Source of the DNA: Bombus terrestris
Lineage: Eukaryota; Arthropoda; Insecta; Hymenoptera; Apidae
Assembly (NCBI RefSeq): GCF_910591885.1
Contig: NC_063274.1
Location: forward strand, 1,054,001 to 1,118,000
Direction of reading: 5' to 3'
Length of the DNA: 64,000 bases
The position numbers and the translations under genes were made by a program. Shown piece by piece: positions 51,101-62,703 of the stretch. Below the pieces are notes generated by a model. That model was not told the DNA's origin, made no database searches, and was given only the letters and a program-made list of their open reading frames with translations. Each line of letters begins with the position of its first letter. Within the stretch, counting starts at the first letter, position 1.

Positions 51101-52653
51101 CTCGTACAGCCAGTGAGCTTCCTCCAACAAACGAGCCATTCCTAGCTACATTATTTCGTGATCGTCAATATTTCGTCTAGTTCGCAGCGAACTAAAGTTC
51201 GATCGAGCTTAATTAATATATTTCGCATCTTGTACGATGTATCGAAGATTCTCGCGTATCTAATTATCCATGTTAACCTTGGAAGTGTAGACGAAAGGTT
51301 TTTGATATCTGTTGAGAATGATATTGTTACTCAAGCCACGATGCCAATCGACAAAGTCGTTCCGACAGTCCCATATAAAGTCTGGCGATTTGTGACGTAA
51401 TAAAGCGAAAATTACCGCCTTCTCGTTTAAAGTACCGTCCGGTTGGGTCAAATCGCCCAACGATCTTGCTTCTAAGCTGGCTACGCTGCCTAAAAGTCGA
51501 AGAAAGGATTTCAGACGAAAATGAAAGTTCGTTTAGTTTTTAGTAAAAACTTTGTGACTAGTTCAATTTTGACGATATTACTCGGATCAGAAAGATGATA
51601 GCTGTTTATAATAGACACTTTGTCAGAGTTTATGTGGCCAATTTTTAATTAAAGGAAGTAGAATGTAAAGAAAAGGATTTGATTAAGAAAGGCAAGGAAA
51701 CTAACCATAAGGTACAGCTCTTGTTTTTGTAGCTTCGTATTTCTGTACCCAACCCCTTTTCTCCAGAGCTTCTTTCAATTTCGGTAACTCACCGCGTATC
51801 AGGAATATTTTGTGCCTCTGAAACACGGTAGCACGTGCTTCAAAGTATCTTAAAACTACTGTAATACGCGAATTTCTATCTAAGACTATTCGGATCTGGA
51901 TAATCTATCGAATAGTTATAACGAATATGTATATGTTCGTTTATTAACGTTCGAACGTTATCGGACAATCCGATAACATCCGATCGGAATTTCAAAATCT
52001 TGAAACATTTTCCTTGCAAACGGATCTGATGCCTACCTTAATAGCTCTGTCGACTTTCGCTTTAATTTTCTGATAACGCTCTTTCCTCGTCCAGTGAGTC
52101 TTACAGCAATCGTCGTCCTTGAGCACGATACTCCTGTAGTTGTTGATGGTGTCGGTATCGTGCTTGTCAAAGATCTGCCGAGGACAACAAGAACACGCGT
52201 CCATGTAGGATTTCGGGAACGCACCGCAGTCAAGTTGTGGCAGGCTGTTAACAGCATTGATCTCATTGTCGTCCGTGTCCGGAAGTGGCCATTTTGAGTT
52301 CATTTTCGTCCAGTCCACTCGATTGTACGGATTCACTGGACTTTCCTTCTTTTCCAGACAGAGCAAAGAAGTTAATTTGCAGTAGGAGTGGCTCGCTTTA
52401 TCCTCGTTCGTGGAATCCGTAGTCGCTAAATCTTTCGCGGTCCTAATGTCCCTTGACCGGTGAAACGTTCTAATTTATTACACGATATCTACTGAATTTT
52501 ATACCTTCTTCTATCCAGTGATCGATTTAATCATCGTGTTCGACTTTGATTAACCGGATCACCTAACTTGGTCGTTCGTTAAACATAGAGACATCGAAAA
52601 CTTTTACGCTTCTCGGAACGAGATACGTACCTTAAATCAGGCGGCAAATCCAT
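47689..52653 (-). CDS. Ttll3: Tubulin glycylase, TTLL3-like
   Basis: An ATP-grasp ligase; TTLL3 enzymes add glycine to glutamate side chains of tubulin, mainly in axonemes. Ten coding exons, 5' to 3': 52653-52631, 52442-52037, 51817-51706, 51489-51278, 51145-50738, 50486-50279, 50208-50118, 49794-49597, 49216-48957, 48011-47689; about 746 residues, all phases consistent. The start of exon 2 could also be 52451 or 52469, adding 3 or 9 residues. Key motifs: IWILKP (Lys419), IVQKYIERPLLI (Lys454), TKFDIRQW (Lys466, Asp468, Arg470), FELYGADF (Asp598) and WLIEIN (Glu611, Asn613), so catalysis looks intact. The nucleotide loop reads CCGTG (424-428), where vertebrate TTLL3 has SRGRG. The tail is basic, with a Gln/His run (703-712). 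It may correspond to Drosophila TTLL3B; a related TTLL8-type glycylase is the main alternative. Confidence 0.92.
48012..48956 (-). other. Ttll3 intron 9 with CT microsatellite
   Basis: The largest Ttll3 intron, 945 bases. It contains a perfect CT/GA dinucleotide run at 48094-48121. The opposing frames at 48326-48757 and 48463-48666 are chance frames without motifs. Confidence 0.8.
48957..49216 (-). CDS. Ttll3: Ttll3 coding exon 9 (metal-binding motifs)
   Basis: Acceptor ATTGTCAG at 49217, donor GTTAGC at 48956. It encodes QTGLDGEPYYDKIYTKMSEA, then CSFELYGADFVV and WLIEINTNPRM, which supply the Mg-coordinating Asp, Glu and Asn. An upstream AG (49238) was rejected because it breaks the frame. 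Confidence 0.93.
49217..49596 (-). other. Ttll3 intron 8
   Basis: About 380 bases between exons 8 and 9, with no feature recognised. The 102-codon frame at 49321-49629 minus is intronic and runs partly into exon 8 in another frame. Confidence 0.8.
49597..49794 (-). CDS. Ttll3: Ttll3 coding exon 8
   Basis: Acceptor TTTTCCAG at 49795, donor GTAATC at 49596. It encodes EGLLRFSSKPYTF, HICNTAIQEKY and a basic acidic-basic linker (EERRRRRKRG), then WDCEKLNEYLK. RFSSKPY and ICNTAIQ match the LRFS-x-PY and LTN/CNxxIQ elements of TTLL enzymes. Confidence 0.93.
50118..50208 (-). CDS. Ttll3: Ttll3 coding exon 7
   Basis: Acceptor ATTTCAG at 50209, donor GTAACT at 50117. It encodes ERPLLIHDTKFDIRQWYLVT, the second ATP-grasp core motif, then the IWVF strand. 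Two bases in, two bases out. Confidence 0.95.
50279..50486 (-). CDS. Ttll3: Ttll3 coding exon 6 (ATP-binding loop)
   Basis: Acceptor CGTTTAG at 50487, donor GTAGGT at 50278. It encodes NGMRNIWILKPSELCCGTGI and FIVQKYI. The Lys of ILKP and the Lys of QKY are the nucleotide-binding lysines of ATP-grasp enzymes. The loop after KP differs from the usual SRGRG. Confidence 0.94.
50631..50721. repeat. AAAAG/GAGAA tandem repeat in Ttll3 intron 5
   Basis: About 90 bases of GAAAA and GAGAA units on the plus strand, thus TTTTC/TTCTC on the Ttll3 strand, starting 16 bases after the exon 5 donor. The frames that cross it encode only Lys/Glu/Arg or Phe/Leu/Ser repeats. Confidence 0.9.
50738..51145 (-). 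CDS. Ttll3: Ttll3 coding exon 5
   Basis: It starts after ATGTAG at 51146 with LGMARLLEEAHWLYEKD and contains SVLFPRSYNL, FLDDFRLTAAAGLLKWF and EEEWNSFLDDY. The donor is CAA|GTACGA (50737), weak, and followed after 16 bases by a long TTTTC repeat. In the middle this exon has no TTLL active-site residues but is well conserved in the glycylase group. Confidence 0.93.
51278..51489 (-). CDS. Ttll3: Ttll3 coding exon 4
   Basis: Acceptor TTTTAG at 51490, donor GTTAAC at 51277. It encodes the SPDFIWDCRNDFVDWH segment and NRYQKPFVYTSK, which corresponds to the substrate-facing part of the TTL fold ahead of the ATP-grasp domain. Confidence 0.93.
51706..51817 (-). CDS. Ttll3: Ttll3 coding exon 3
   Basis: Acceptor TTTCAG, donor GTTAGT at 51705. 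It encodes RHKIFLIRGELPKLKEAL and EKRGWVQKYEATK, the FLIRG...GW element that begins the TTLL3 core. Phase 0 in, one base out. Confidence 0.93.
52037..52442 (-). CDS. Ttll3: Ttll3 coding exon 2
   Basis: It contains NRVDWTKMNSKWPLPD, FPKSYMDACSCCPRQIF, TINNYRSIVLKDDD and KVDRAIK, matching the N-terminal domain of TTLL3 (WPLPD, F/YPRSY and the WTRK/RY stretch). The donor is GTAGGC at 52036. Acceptor AGs at 52444, 52453 and 52471 are all in the same phase and none has a strong pyrimidine tract, so the exon start is uncertain by up to 27 bases. Confidence 0.85.
52631..52653 (-). CDS. Ttll3: Ttll3 coding exon 1
   Basis: ATG at 52653 encodes MDLPPDL plus AG of an Arg codon, then a strong donor GTACGT at 52630. 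The phase fits all three possible acceptors of the next exon. An even shorter protein starting inside exon 2 is possible, since the first exon is only 23 coding bases. Confidence 0.65.
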
Positions 52654-53635
52654 AGTTTCGTCGCGAATCGAGACAGCTATTTTAGGTCAATTCCTAGATA
52701 AATCGCAAAAGTGGCGTTAATTGGGGAAACTAAATAAATTATCTAGTTGAAGTAAACGCTAGAAATATTCGGCGTGTACAGAAAGAAAAATCGACTCGAG
52801 AAGAACGTTTAGGAACAATGCAAATATTCGTCGATGGGCGTACACTTTGAACGCTAAAGCGAATGAAACGAGAAAGGCTAAATCGATCAATCTGCTTGTT
52901 TAACCCGGCCGCCTTATTGTCTGGCAAGCTTAATCGCCTAAGTAATTAACCTCTCATGCAACCAACTTTGGAGAAACCGGTTTTTGCCCTTATTAAAGGG
53001 CCATATTAATTTAACACTAACATTATGTATCCTTCTTTCGACTAGTGAAGTAAATTCATGACTAAATTATTACGAAGAAGTTGCGTCGTTATCTTTCCAG
53101 AATTTTGTGCCAATTTATATTACAATACTTGTTTCAATCGAATTAGAAGATAATAAATAACGAAACCAATCGATATTTAATAACGCGCGGTCACCGAAAT
53201 ATATTCTTCGCATACTACACAAATGTCGTTATAATTTTCATACGTGTAACAACTGTTATGAAAATAACGATGTAATTTACGACACAAAGGTAAATTTATA
53301 GATTTATGGATTTAATAATACATAATACTGTTTAGTATTTTATGTTATATCACACTCTGTTTCCCTCCCTTTGTCGCGTATTATCGATAAATTATCGATA
53401 TCGACTATAATTTTAAATTAACGTACATCATATATCACGTATCATGTACAAGGCTGATACAAGTATATCCGATATAAAGGTATTTGATAGTCGAGGCTTG
53501 TTTACACTGCAAAGGGAAAGTAAATGAAATATAATGGAACGTTGCGTTTGCATACTATGCGATTAATATACTTATAGAAAACGACCATTTTCTTTCATTC
53601 TTATGTAAACGTTGCAAGTATATGAAATTTGTCTA

Positions 53636-53656
53636 TTTTTTTTTTTTTTTTTTTTT
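53636..53656. repeat. Poly-T run (21 bases)
   Basis: An uninterrupted run of 21 T on the plus strand in AT-rich spacer, not next to any recognisable retroposon body. Confidence 0.9.
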
Positions 53657-54971
53657 GGTAACTTTTATCATGTTACATGTACGATGTACACGCGCTATAC
53701 TTGCCATATTTATTCTCGTTTGCCGTAATTGCGACGAAAAATTTCGAAATTATAAACTTCATTTCATCGTTTAAAAACCGACATCTATGTTCTTTCTATA
53801 GTAAAAATACTTTGCGATACTTCGTGGAAATTTTCTGCTCGTACACTGCGTGAGTTTGTGTAGTGAACGTTTTGACAAAGTTTTATGGATCCGCGATATT
53901 TCATTAAACGTTTCCTCATTGATGTTTTATGTATCGTGATATCTTGACTTTGAACTGGAGAAATTTTTGCGATAGATCTCAACGTAAAGTAAAACTCTAA
54001 AATTTATTTCACGGTTCTCCTATTCCGAACGGTTTGGTTTCTGCTATCTATGGATTTCTGTTGATGTGTCAAATGTCAGACATGTTGCATTTATCCGATC
54101 TTCTACTTTTTCTCCATTTTCCCAACGACTATGTACACAATGTTAATTGCTAGCTAACAGTCGTTATATCGTTTGTTTGCAATTTTTTAACCAGTAACTC
54201 TATGAATCGCGGTATAAAGGCAAAAATCTGAAAAAAAGCAGAAAATTGTATGATGCATAGCAGGCACAAAATTTGCATTAAACGTAAAATATGCTCTTGT
54301 GTAAATACGTATGTATGTTTATTTCTAGGGGCATGAAACATATATGTAGAAAAAAAAACGATATCTGTGAATACCAATTTCCTCGATACACTGAAATATT
54401 TTGTACATCGATATCGTTCATGACTGCAACGAAATTCAGTGTATTAGTACTGTCAACGCTACGTTCCATATGTTTAGCGAAACTCGCATGTACTCTTTCA
54501 TCGTATTGGTGCATTATTTAAAACAACGTATCTTTTTACAAATAATCCATTTGTCAGCGTAATTTCATGCCGTTCGAATATTTTACTTCACACGCGATAC
54601 GCCAAAGTATCCGAAAAAAATAATACCAATAGTTGGTCGCGTTGGCGCGTGTCTAAATTACTAGTATTCGATAAAAGATTAATAAAGGTATTTCTGAATT
54701 TATTGGTGGAACATGAAAAGTCTTTTTACATGCTATGTATTTATCTTGATCGAGCATCGGTACATTCGATTGGTAAGTGCTCGTAAATTCCACGCATCTA
54801 TCTAACATTTCACTGTGGTCCTATTAAAATTCAGTTGAATTCACACTACCGAACAATTTCATCCGCGATATATCGCATCATACGGCTGAACATTCCTGTC
54901 ATGGGCAATTTAAAACGTTAAAATACCTCCACCTTTGAGCTCGTATTTGCCACTAGTATTAAAAATATTAT

Positions 54972-55001
54972 CCACACACATACACACACACACACACACA
55001 T
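54972..55001. repeat. CA microsatellite
   Basis: CACACACATACACACACACA-type dinucleotide run with a single T interruption, flanked by AT-rich spacer. Confidence 0.9.
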
Positions 55002-56829
55002 ATACATATTATAGAAGATTATAGAATTATGATACAATTATTTGAAGAATTCTGATGAAACGACCGATTTTAATATTATTAATTTCGATCATAATATGGT
55101 AACCAAAAATTCTGTTGCTCGCGCGTATCTGGTAGACTACGCGAGACATTGTTCGCCACGAATATTTGAATTCCGGTCAAACTCTCACAGCGAACTTGTG
55201 CATTGCGCAACTAGAAACACTACGTGACAAACTTAAGAATTAAAAACAGTCACTTTTAGCGAATCGTCGAGAAATTTTATTTTTGCAAGATATTGGGATG
55301 GCAACTTTTATTACCTCTTTCGATCTTTGGATAATCATATGTTGGAAAAATAATTTATAAACGATACGACTATAAATAAGAAGGCGTGTCAATTTTTCGA
55401 AGATAAAAATTCTGAATTCTAGAAAGGTAATATTTTTTAATTACCTTCCCATCGTCCTTCCCATAGTGAAAGAGTAACTCGATCTAAAGGTGAATATTTT
55501 AACGAATAAAATTACTTTATTATACATTTCGCACTCCGAAAAACGACAGAACTTTCTTCGTTACCATAAAATCTACATCTTTATTTTATCTTTTCACCCT
55601 TCTCCATCTCTCAATAAATAAAATCATTATTTCGAATTAATCTATAATTTTAAGTTTTAGAAATAAATAATATTCAATATAATTATCATCCTTGCACGTC
55701 GTTTTAATATAATCCGTATAATATGCCACTGCGTCTAGACGAAAGCAAACTTGTTCGAAACACGCAAGCAACCGATTTGCGAGTATATGTGTACATATCT
55801 ATGATAAAAAATGAAATTTTGTTTGTTCGAAATGCACGTTGCCAGGATATACATATAAGTGAACACGCATATAATGAGGTATAGACATCCGACAATGATA
55901 TTTGGAAATCCGTTACGTTTGGCTATAAATGACTGTCTGGTAGCCAAGAGGGTGGAAATCGTGCCAGCGAAACGTGCTTTCGATTCGACTTGCTGCACGA
56001 GCGAACGAGTTAACTAGCTAAGTAACCGCGCCCACTGCACTCTCTAATCACCAAAGGCACCAGGAATGCTTTTAAACTTTCCATCCACAATTACGTCCTT
56101 ATTCGCATAGAAACCTCTATTAGACCTTCCATTATTCTAATTATGGAAGACCGGTCTGAAATATATTGATTAAAGTTAAGAAGGTTAAGTGGTCAGGATC
56201 AAGAATTGCACCGACTGTTTCTTGTTCGCTCCTCCCGTTACTTCCTCTTGTTATTTCAATGTTTATCGAAGGCATCGCGTTTACTAGCGTCGTAAGTAAC
56301 GCATATCATTTTGTTATTTTCTGTCTCTTACGTCGACGATTGAATTATTCCGATCATTCATTCTCGTTGTCTTACCCTATTATTACGGAAAGTTCAGATT
56401 TATCACGCCGGGACGATGGAAATTTTTCGAAATAATCTATTATAGAAGCTTGCGATCGTCTTCGTGACATAATAGCAACGCTCTTAAGCGATATAGATAC
56501 CACAAAACTTCAAAAACGTCAAACCACGTAGATGAAAAATCCTTTTGACATAATACGCGACGATATACGAGAAATACAATCAACTTTCTGATCCGATGAA
56601 GTTATTCCGCATGACCAATGGTTTTCGAACCAAAGAACGAATAGAATTCTATTCGAAATAACATCTATGATTTTGAAAAGATAATGCGTCTCTGATCGAT
56701 AAGCTATTTTCCGAAGTAGAGCGATCTACGAATACTTTCATATAAATGAAAACCCTGTACGTATATATTCTATCTTTGAGTCAAGTTATACGTATAATTT
56801 CGCATTGTATATATGTAATATCGTGGACA

Positions 56830-57130
56830 AAAAGGCCTAAGATATCGATCGAACCATAAACAATGTCGCGAGTACCGAGGCGTCGTCGGGCCCATCAATG
56901 TGTCGTTGGTCCTTCGATGGAATAGTTTCGTAGAAAAAGCCTACGTGACCCTGGCCACGGGTGTTTGCGGAACACATGCGTGATGGGGCGAAAAAAGACA
57001 AAGGGATGCTAGAGGCAGTGTTATAGTTGAGAAGTCAGAGAGAGAGTGAGTGCAGAAGCCGGAGAGTGCGAGTGGAGGAGCCGAAGAGTATGAATCGGGA
57101 AGTTGAGAGCCGAGTGTGATAATAAGACGT
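56830..57130. other. GC-rich anomaly, possible LTR or transposon fragment
   Basis: A block markedly richer in G+C than its surroundings, with CGTCGTCGGGCCC, CCTGGCCACGGGTGTTTGCG and then a GA-rich stretch (GTCAGAGAGAGAGTGAGTGC, GGAGAGTGCGAGTGGAGGAG). The following TTGTAATCAGTTCGTTGTAT is reminiscent of LTR ends. No second copy lies in this window and no frame codes for a transposon protein, so the assignment is a guess. Confidence 0.3.
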
Positions 57131-60100
57131 ACGACAGTATTGTAATCAGTTCGTTGTATTGAATATTACTTGTTAAGCCAAAACATCGTTACTTGTCCTT
57201 ACTCTAAAGATCCATTTAGTTACCACGTATATTTATTTCATCTGTTATAAAGTTTCTTAGCAATTATGTACTCCTGAAGAAGAAACGAGCCACAAAGTTT
57301 ACTTAAAAGTTTACTTTATAAACTAGTTTTGGTTTTCCATGGTTGGAACTTAAAGCGGTCTAACTACTTATCGTATAGTATAGCGTGTAAACGATAAACA
57401 GCGGCTCATGGAGCGACTCGCGCGAACCACAAGAATTCGTCGAGTCGATGCAATTAACATTTACGAGAAAAAGCAACGCGACATACCGTACCTCGGAAAA
57501 TCGCTTGTCTGCCGGCGGATTCTCACGATGCGACGCAACTTGCGAAATAAGAATTTTCTACAGCACATTGCACAGCACGAAAATAGACTCGCTAAACAGT
57601 TACGTAAATCTTATTACAAGATTCAATCTTGTTTCAAAACGCTACAGTACTTTCGTATTTGTATTCTGATGTCTGTAGATCTTGCACGATGCATTTTCAA
57701 CGAAGAAACAAGTTACAAAGTTTGTCGGTTAAGCTTGTGGCGCTGGTATAGCTGTTGCAGCTTCGTTTCTTTGCGTTTCACCTCAAACTTTCTCTCCTTT
57801 CTCTCTCTTCTCTATTCTTCTTTTCTCTCTTCTTTTTTTTCTCCTCGTTTCTTTTGTCATCGAAATGTGACCATCATTCTGGGAAAACACTCGTTCGCGA
57901 TATCTTCGCTGAAAAATTATCACATTACAGCATTCATAACGGCATTAACGGTGTCAGAGAAAGTACATCTTTGAAATTTGGAGATCGTAACCTGTATCGC
58001 TCGATCATTGTATCGAAGGACGTTATACAGCCGCTATAAAAATCAGACCGAACTCCAAAGATAAACAACCAGTATGTACTTAGTTTGTGACTAAAAATTC
58101 TGCCGCTAAAAAAAATGTTGGAAAGAGAATAGTAGACTAGAATTTCTTTCGACAAAGTTGTTTTGTATCGTAAACCATTGGTAATGTAAAAAGTTGAGAT
58201 TCGTACGAATACCGATATTCGAATGACACGAGCGACGATGACAGTATAAGAAGAAGCTTTATACCGTTACTAGCCTGTGTAATGGAATTATTGGATCGTT
58301 CTATAATCTATTTGAGGGAAATATACCATCGTTCGATAGAGAAGTCCACTAATCGCGATTGAATGGTAGGTTTTTCGTGCGCGTATCGCTGTTTAACAAG
58401 CAAACTGGATAGAGGTAATTTACAAACCGATTAATAAGCACAAGCATTTCGAAATTTGTAGCCATATCAATACGAAGAATACCGTGATATTCCGTATTTT
58501 GATTTCCAATTGCAAACATTTTAGAGACGCATCCAACGAGAACTGCCGCTCTTTACACGATCACTTGTATGATTTTCTAAATTTTCCTTTTTTGTCTTTA
58601 TTTTCCACGTATATCAACGTTATATCGAACGATATAATATATTGCATTATTAAATTACGGTCAAATCAGTTATTTATACTATGTCCATTACATATATATT
58701 TTCTCTATATATACATACGTATATTTTTATGTAGAATTTTGCATATGCGAACAACGTGTCATATACGTATGTACCTTTACCTAGAGACCTACTCTGTACA
58801 TATTTTTCAAAGGGAAACATAGTGTATTACAGATTGCAGCACCGAAGAGTACGCGTATTCGCATCAAATGTTATATCGCTAAAGGGGCCTTTGTACAATT
58901 TAAAGCAAAGTCATGTATTACATAGTAGATATTTCTTTGAGAACTATTTCTCTCCGGGAACTGCTCTACTTTGCCTTCCGTTGCTCTACTTCCGCCTAAC
59001 ATGAACGAATTCAAACTCTGCCGGTAAAGTTTCTATCTTCTACCATACTTGTATCGTTTCGGGTACCAATACTTTTCTCTTATTTCACGCGCCTACTTCC
59101 AGTCCGTGTAATTTTCACATTCTTTCCAAAAGAGACAACGTTTTTTTGTTTCCTTTTTGCAATTTATCGTAATTTATCGTTTAAAATATATTGCTTCAAT
59201 ATCGTCAAGGGACAACATCGAGTATGTAACTTACAAAGATGGTTTAATCGCACGAATACCGGACGGTGATGCTGTAGATATGATTACATGTAATATCCGA
59301 TGAAACTGCAACGGTCTACGATTAAAATACTATCTCGAAATCCGGTTATCGATCGGAAACAACCTCAGAGGGTATGAGCAGGTGATCAAAGCCGAAGCCT
59401 GTAATCTCGTTTCCTTCTACAGTCATAGAGCGATATGTAGTTCTTGGATAAATTTCCCAAAATTTGTCCGACTCGATAAAGTTTCGGCATTGAGAAGTTT
59501 ACATTGCAGTCACGTACTTGAAACACGTGATCAGTTCATTGCTGTCGTGATAAAAAGATGGTGATAAATTCCGGCATCAACGTCCATACTTGAAAACTTT
59601 AAGGGTTTAGTAAAGTTTTCTGTTGCCTTCTAAAGTTATTCCCATTTCCATCGTGGTTTTAAAACATTTGGTCGAATAAACGTCGACTAGATTTTTTTTA
59701 AAAGACGTCAGCGTTGTTTAAAACATCTCGACGCAAAGCGCCTTAATTATTCACCGTTAGGCCGGTTACGCGTTCGATGCTTTTTATATTCTTCAACTTC
59801 ACCGGGACCAAGTTTATAAACCAACTCGTACGTCGGACTCGATAATTTCTTTGGAAAAACGCTTCGTACATTTTAGTTGCTTGTTTTATATTTACAATGT
59901 TTTTCTATTAGCTTAAAAGCGCAGAAGATACCACTTCGTTTCCTCGAGTTGAAATGTTTAAACCCCGGATAGGACTTTAAGAAATAAGAGGTGTTTATAC
60001 GATGAAAAAAGTACGGTTAATTATTTTCCCTTTTCTTTTTTTTTTCAGCAAAAACGTTCCTTTCGTGTTCCCGACAGAACCATTTCCTTTCCTATCCAGA

Positions 60101-62506
60101 GTCGTTTCTTGCTCGAAGTGGCTAATTACGTGAGAAAAACATACTCTCCGCCTACTTGTCTCTTCGTTTCTCTTTCTCTGCCACGAAAGTAAGCAGTACT
60201 TTGTAATGATCCCATTTTAAGAACCGAGAAAACAAACGAGTCGGCAATTATTCTTGCAATTGTACCTTTTGCATTTCGCTTCGGATTGCCGGTGTCACGT
60301 GTTTCAGGCACAAATAACTCTCCTCCTCGTTGAAATGGCTTCTCACGAGATTTCCCCCGTTATTCTTGCAGACGACAAAAAGATACAAACAACTCTGACC
60401 CGCGTCTGTATTCCGCGTCCTGTACTCTATAAACGAAACGTAATCATTCCTGTTATTAGTACCGTTTTCAGTGAAAGTATTTAAGCAAAGCGTGCTCAGT
60501 TTTTTCCAGCTACTACGAAATACTTTGTTCCACCATAGCTGACGATTCATTTCCAAGGTATATTTCAATTTTCACGAAATTTTTATTCTGTCCGATATTA
60601 TTTATTTACGCTCGAAGAAACAAATCGATAAAATTACCGATAAAATCGAAGATGCATCGACGATTCTTCTGTATCTAACAGAGACCCCTGATCGATTCGG
60701 ATTATTCGTCCTAAATGTTTCGGCCATTTTCTTAATATATCGGGCGCGCGTGGAGTTTTCACAAGGTTTTCACAGACTGACGTTCCACAAGAAGAATGTA
60801 AAATTTTCCACAAAAAATTGGGACGGTCGTAAGCTCGTCTGCATCTATCGAGACGTTACTCGCATTGAGAGCATTGACGTATCTGATAGTAGACATATAC
60901 ACATGTACGTGTGAGTACAACCTTTCTGTAGATAAACGACCTCGTGGTAGTCCACTCTACGCAGTAGCAATGCTCATACTAAGATCGTGTAACGAACGCG
61001 TGAACGAACATCCGACAGAACTAAAGTAAATATTTCGATCATTGTAGCGCAACAACTTGGTGAACTTTCCAGGAGTAACCGTCTGATAAATTAATATTAT
61101 CGGAATAATTAGATTTCAAATAATACAACACCCCGTTAAAACGAACAAACCGATGATGGATCAACAATTAAAATCTTGTTTTAGTCACGTTGCTATTGCG
61201 ACGTCTAAACTAGAGTAGAACAAATGTAAATTAGATACAATATAAAATATAAAATATAAATTGAGAATACGGCTCGCTACCGACGATTCGTGAAGTTATC
61301 GTGCTTGTGCTCGGATAAGTTCCATCGTACGTATTATTACTTCATAAAGGAGTCTGGCCCAAAATTAGTCATCGTAAGAAAGAGACCGAGGTAAGAAATC
61401 GCAATATTTCGTTTATTGGCTGGTACTTGCTTGTTTTCTTGTTCTCTTTTTCGTTCTTTTGTCTTTCTATATTTCGTATAAAGTTTATCCATTAACTTGA
61501 TAAGGAATATCACGATAACCAATATCGCTACGATACTAACGTAAGTATGTACACACTGTCGTAAATTACTATATTTTCATAAATATCTTCTCTATTCTCA
61601 CGCTAGTAGAGACGGATTTATTTATAAAAACGAATCTACGTTGTGATAATCGCTCGTGGCTTATTATACGAACGATTCTAACTTTGAACGAACGTAGTCG
61701 AAAATTTAAGTTGGAGGATAGACAAAATCTTATTCAGTGGAAGGCTATTATCCGGTTATTACCAAAGAAACTTCTGTTCTTAATCGCCAATTAATGGTTC
61801 CGACTAAATTCGCAAGAATTTGTTTCCGTGGAAACTATAAGGAAGAAAAATACATTTGCAGTAAACGATGTGAAAAATCAGTAGGTATCTATATGTACAT
61901 AGTGCGTGCAAACGACGACACGGTCGCATCTCCGTTTTCAAGTGTGACATATTACATGCCCGCTGGCCGTGACATCGGACTTGATAAGTGTATTCCGCGC
62001 TAAAAAGAGCATCCGTAGTTCAATAACCTATGAACGAGAAAAAGAGACATTTAGTATACTTAGATGCGTGATCTATCGACCATGAGCCTCTAAGCATCGA
62101 CGAGCTGAATACTCCATTCTCTTTCATCGCCTTAACCCATTTCCCTTGATCTATTAGCTTTCTTCGAAAATACCTTCTTAGTAATGGACTTCGTGACATG
62201 GAACGCAGCATCGCGCATCGTTTCTCCATTCCGCATGGAACGTTTTTGGTTAACTATTGGATTACGACGATTCAATTCACGAATCAGCGATTTCTTTCCT
62301 TTTTCGTTTCGTTACGTTCGATGATAATTGTACCAATTGCTATGCATTTCTTATCGATGATAAAACTGTACTCGTTTAAAACTTCCACTTTTGGAAAAGA
62401 GCGTGGAAAAGAACGTTTATCGTCACGCGATTTCAATGTATGAAATACGCTTGTTCGTAACTTTAGCCGATGCTTGAAGCAAATATTATGTAGTCGGGCA
62501 ATCACT

Positions 62507-62558
62507 TACATATATATATATTTTATTTTTATTTACGTTTATATATATATATATAAAC
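62507..62558. repeat. AT dinucleotide runs
   Basis: Two TA runs, about 62507-62522 and 62540-62556, separated by TTTTATTTTTATTTACG. They are simple low-complexity DNA and can form a cruciform. Confidence 0.85.
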
Positions 62559-62669
62559 AAACATCCACGTATTCGAGTAAACACCGGAAAGATAGATTTA
62601 CGTCATCTTATAAGTCAGATCTATGAAGAAGGCTTAGAAGGAAATATAGTTATCCTATCACGTCAGTTT

Positions 62670-62703
62670 CTGATAAATCAATCGGTCTGATAAATCAATC
62701 GGT
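62670..62703. repeat. 17-base perfect tandem duplication
   Basis: CTGATAAATCAATCGGT occurs twice back to back (62670-62686, 62687-62703), a recent small duplication. Confidence 0.95.

Noticed and set aside
57408..57974. 188-codon plus-strand frame
   Set aside because: The longest frame in the spacer, but it shows no motif; part of it comes from a TTTCTCTC-rich stretch and no splice partners were seen.
62020..62229. 69-codon minus-strand frame with RRYFRRKLIDQGKW
   Set aside because: Looks protein-like in part, but I do not recognise it and found no splice partners; not supported as an exon.
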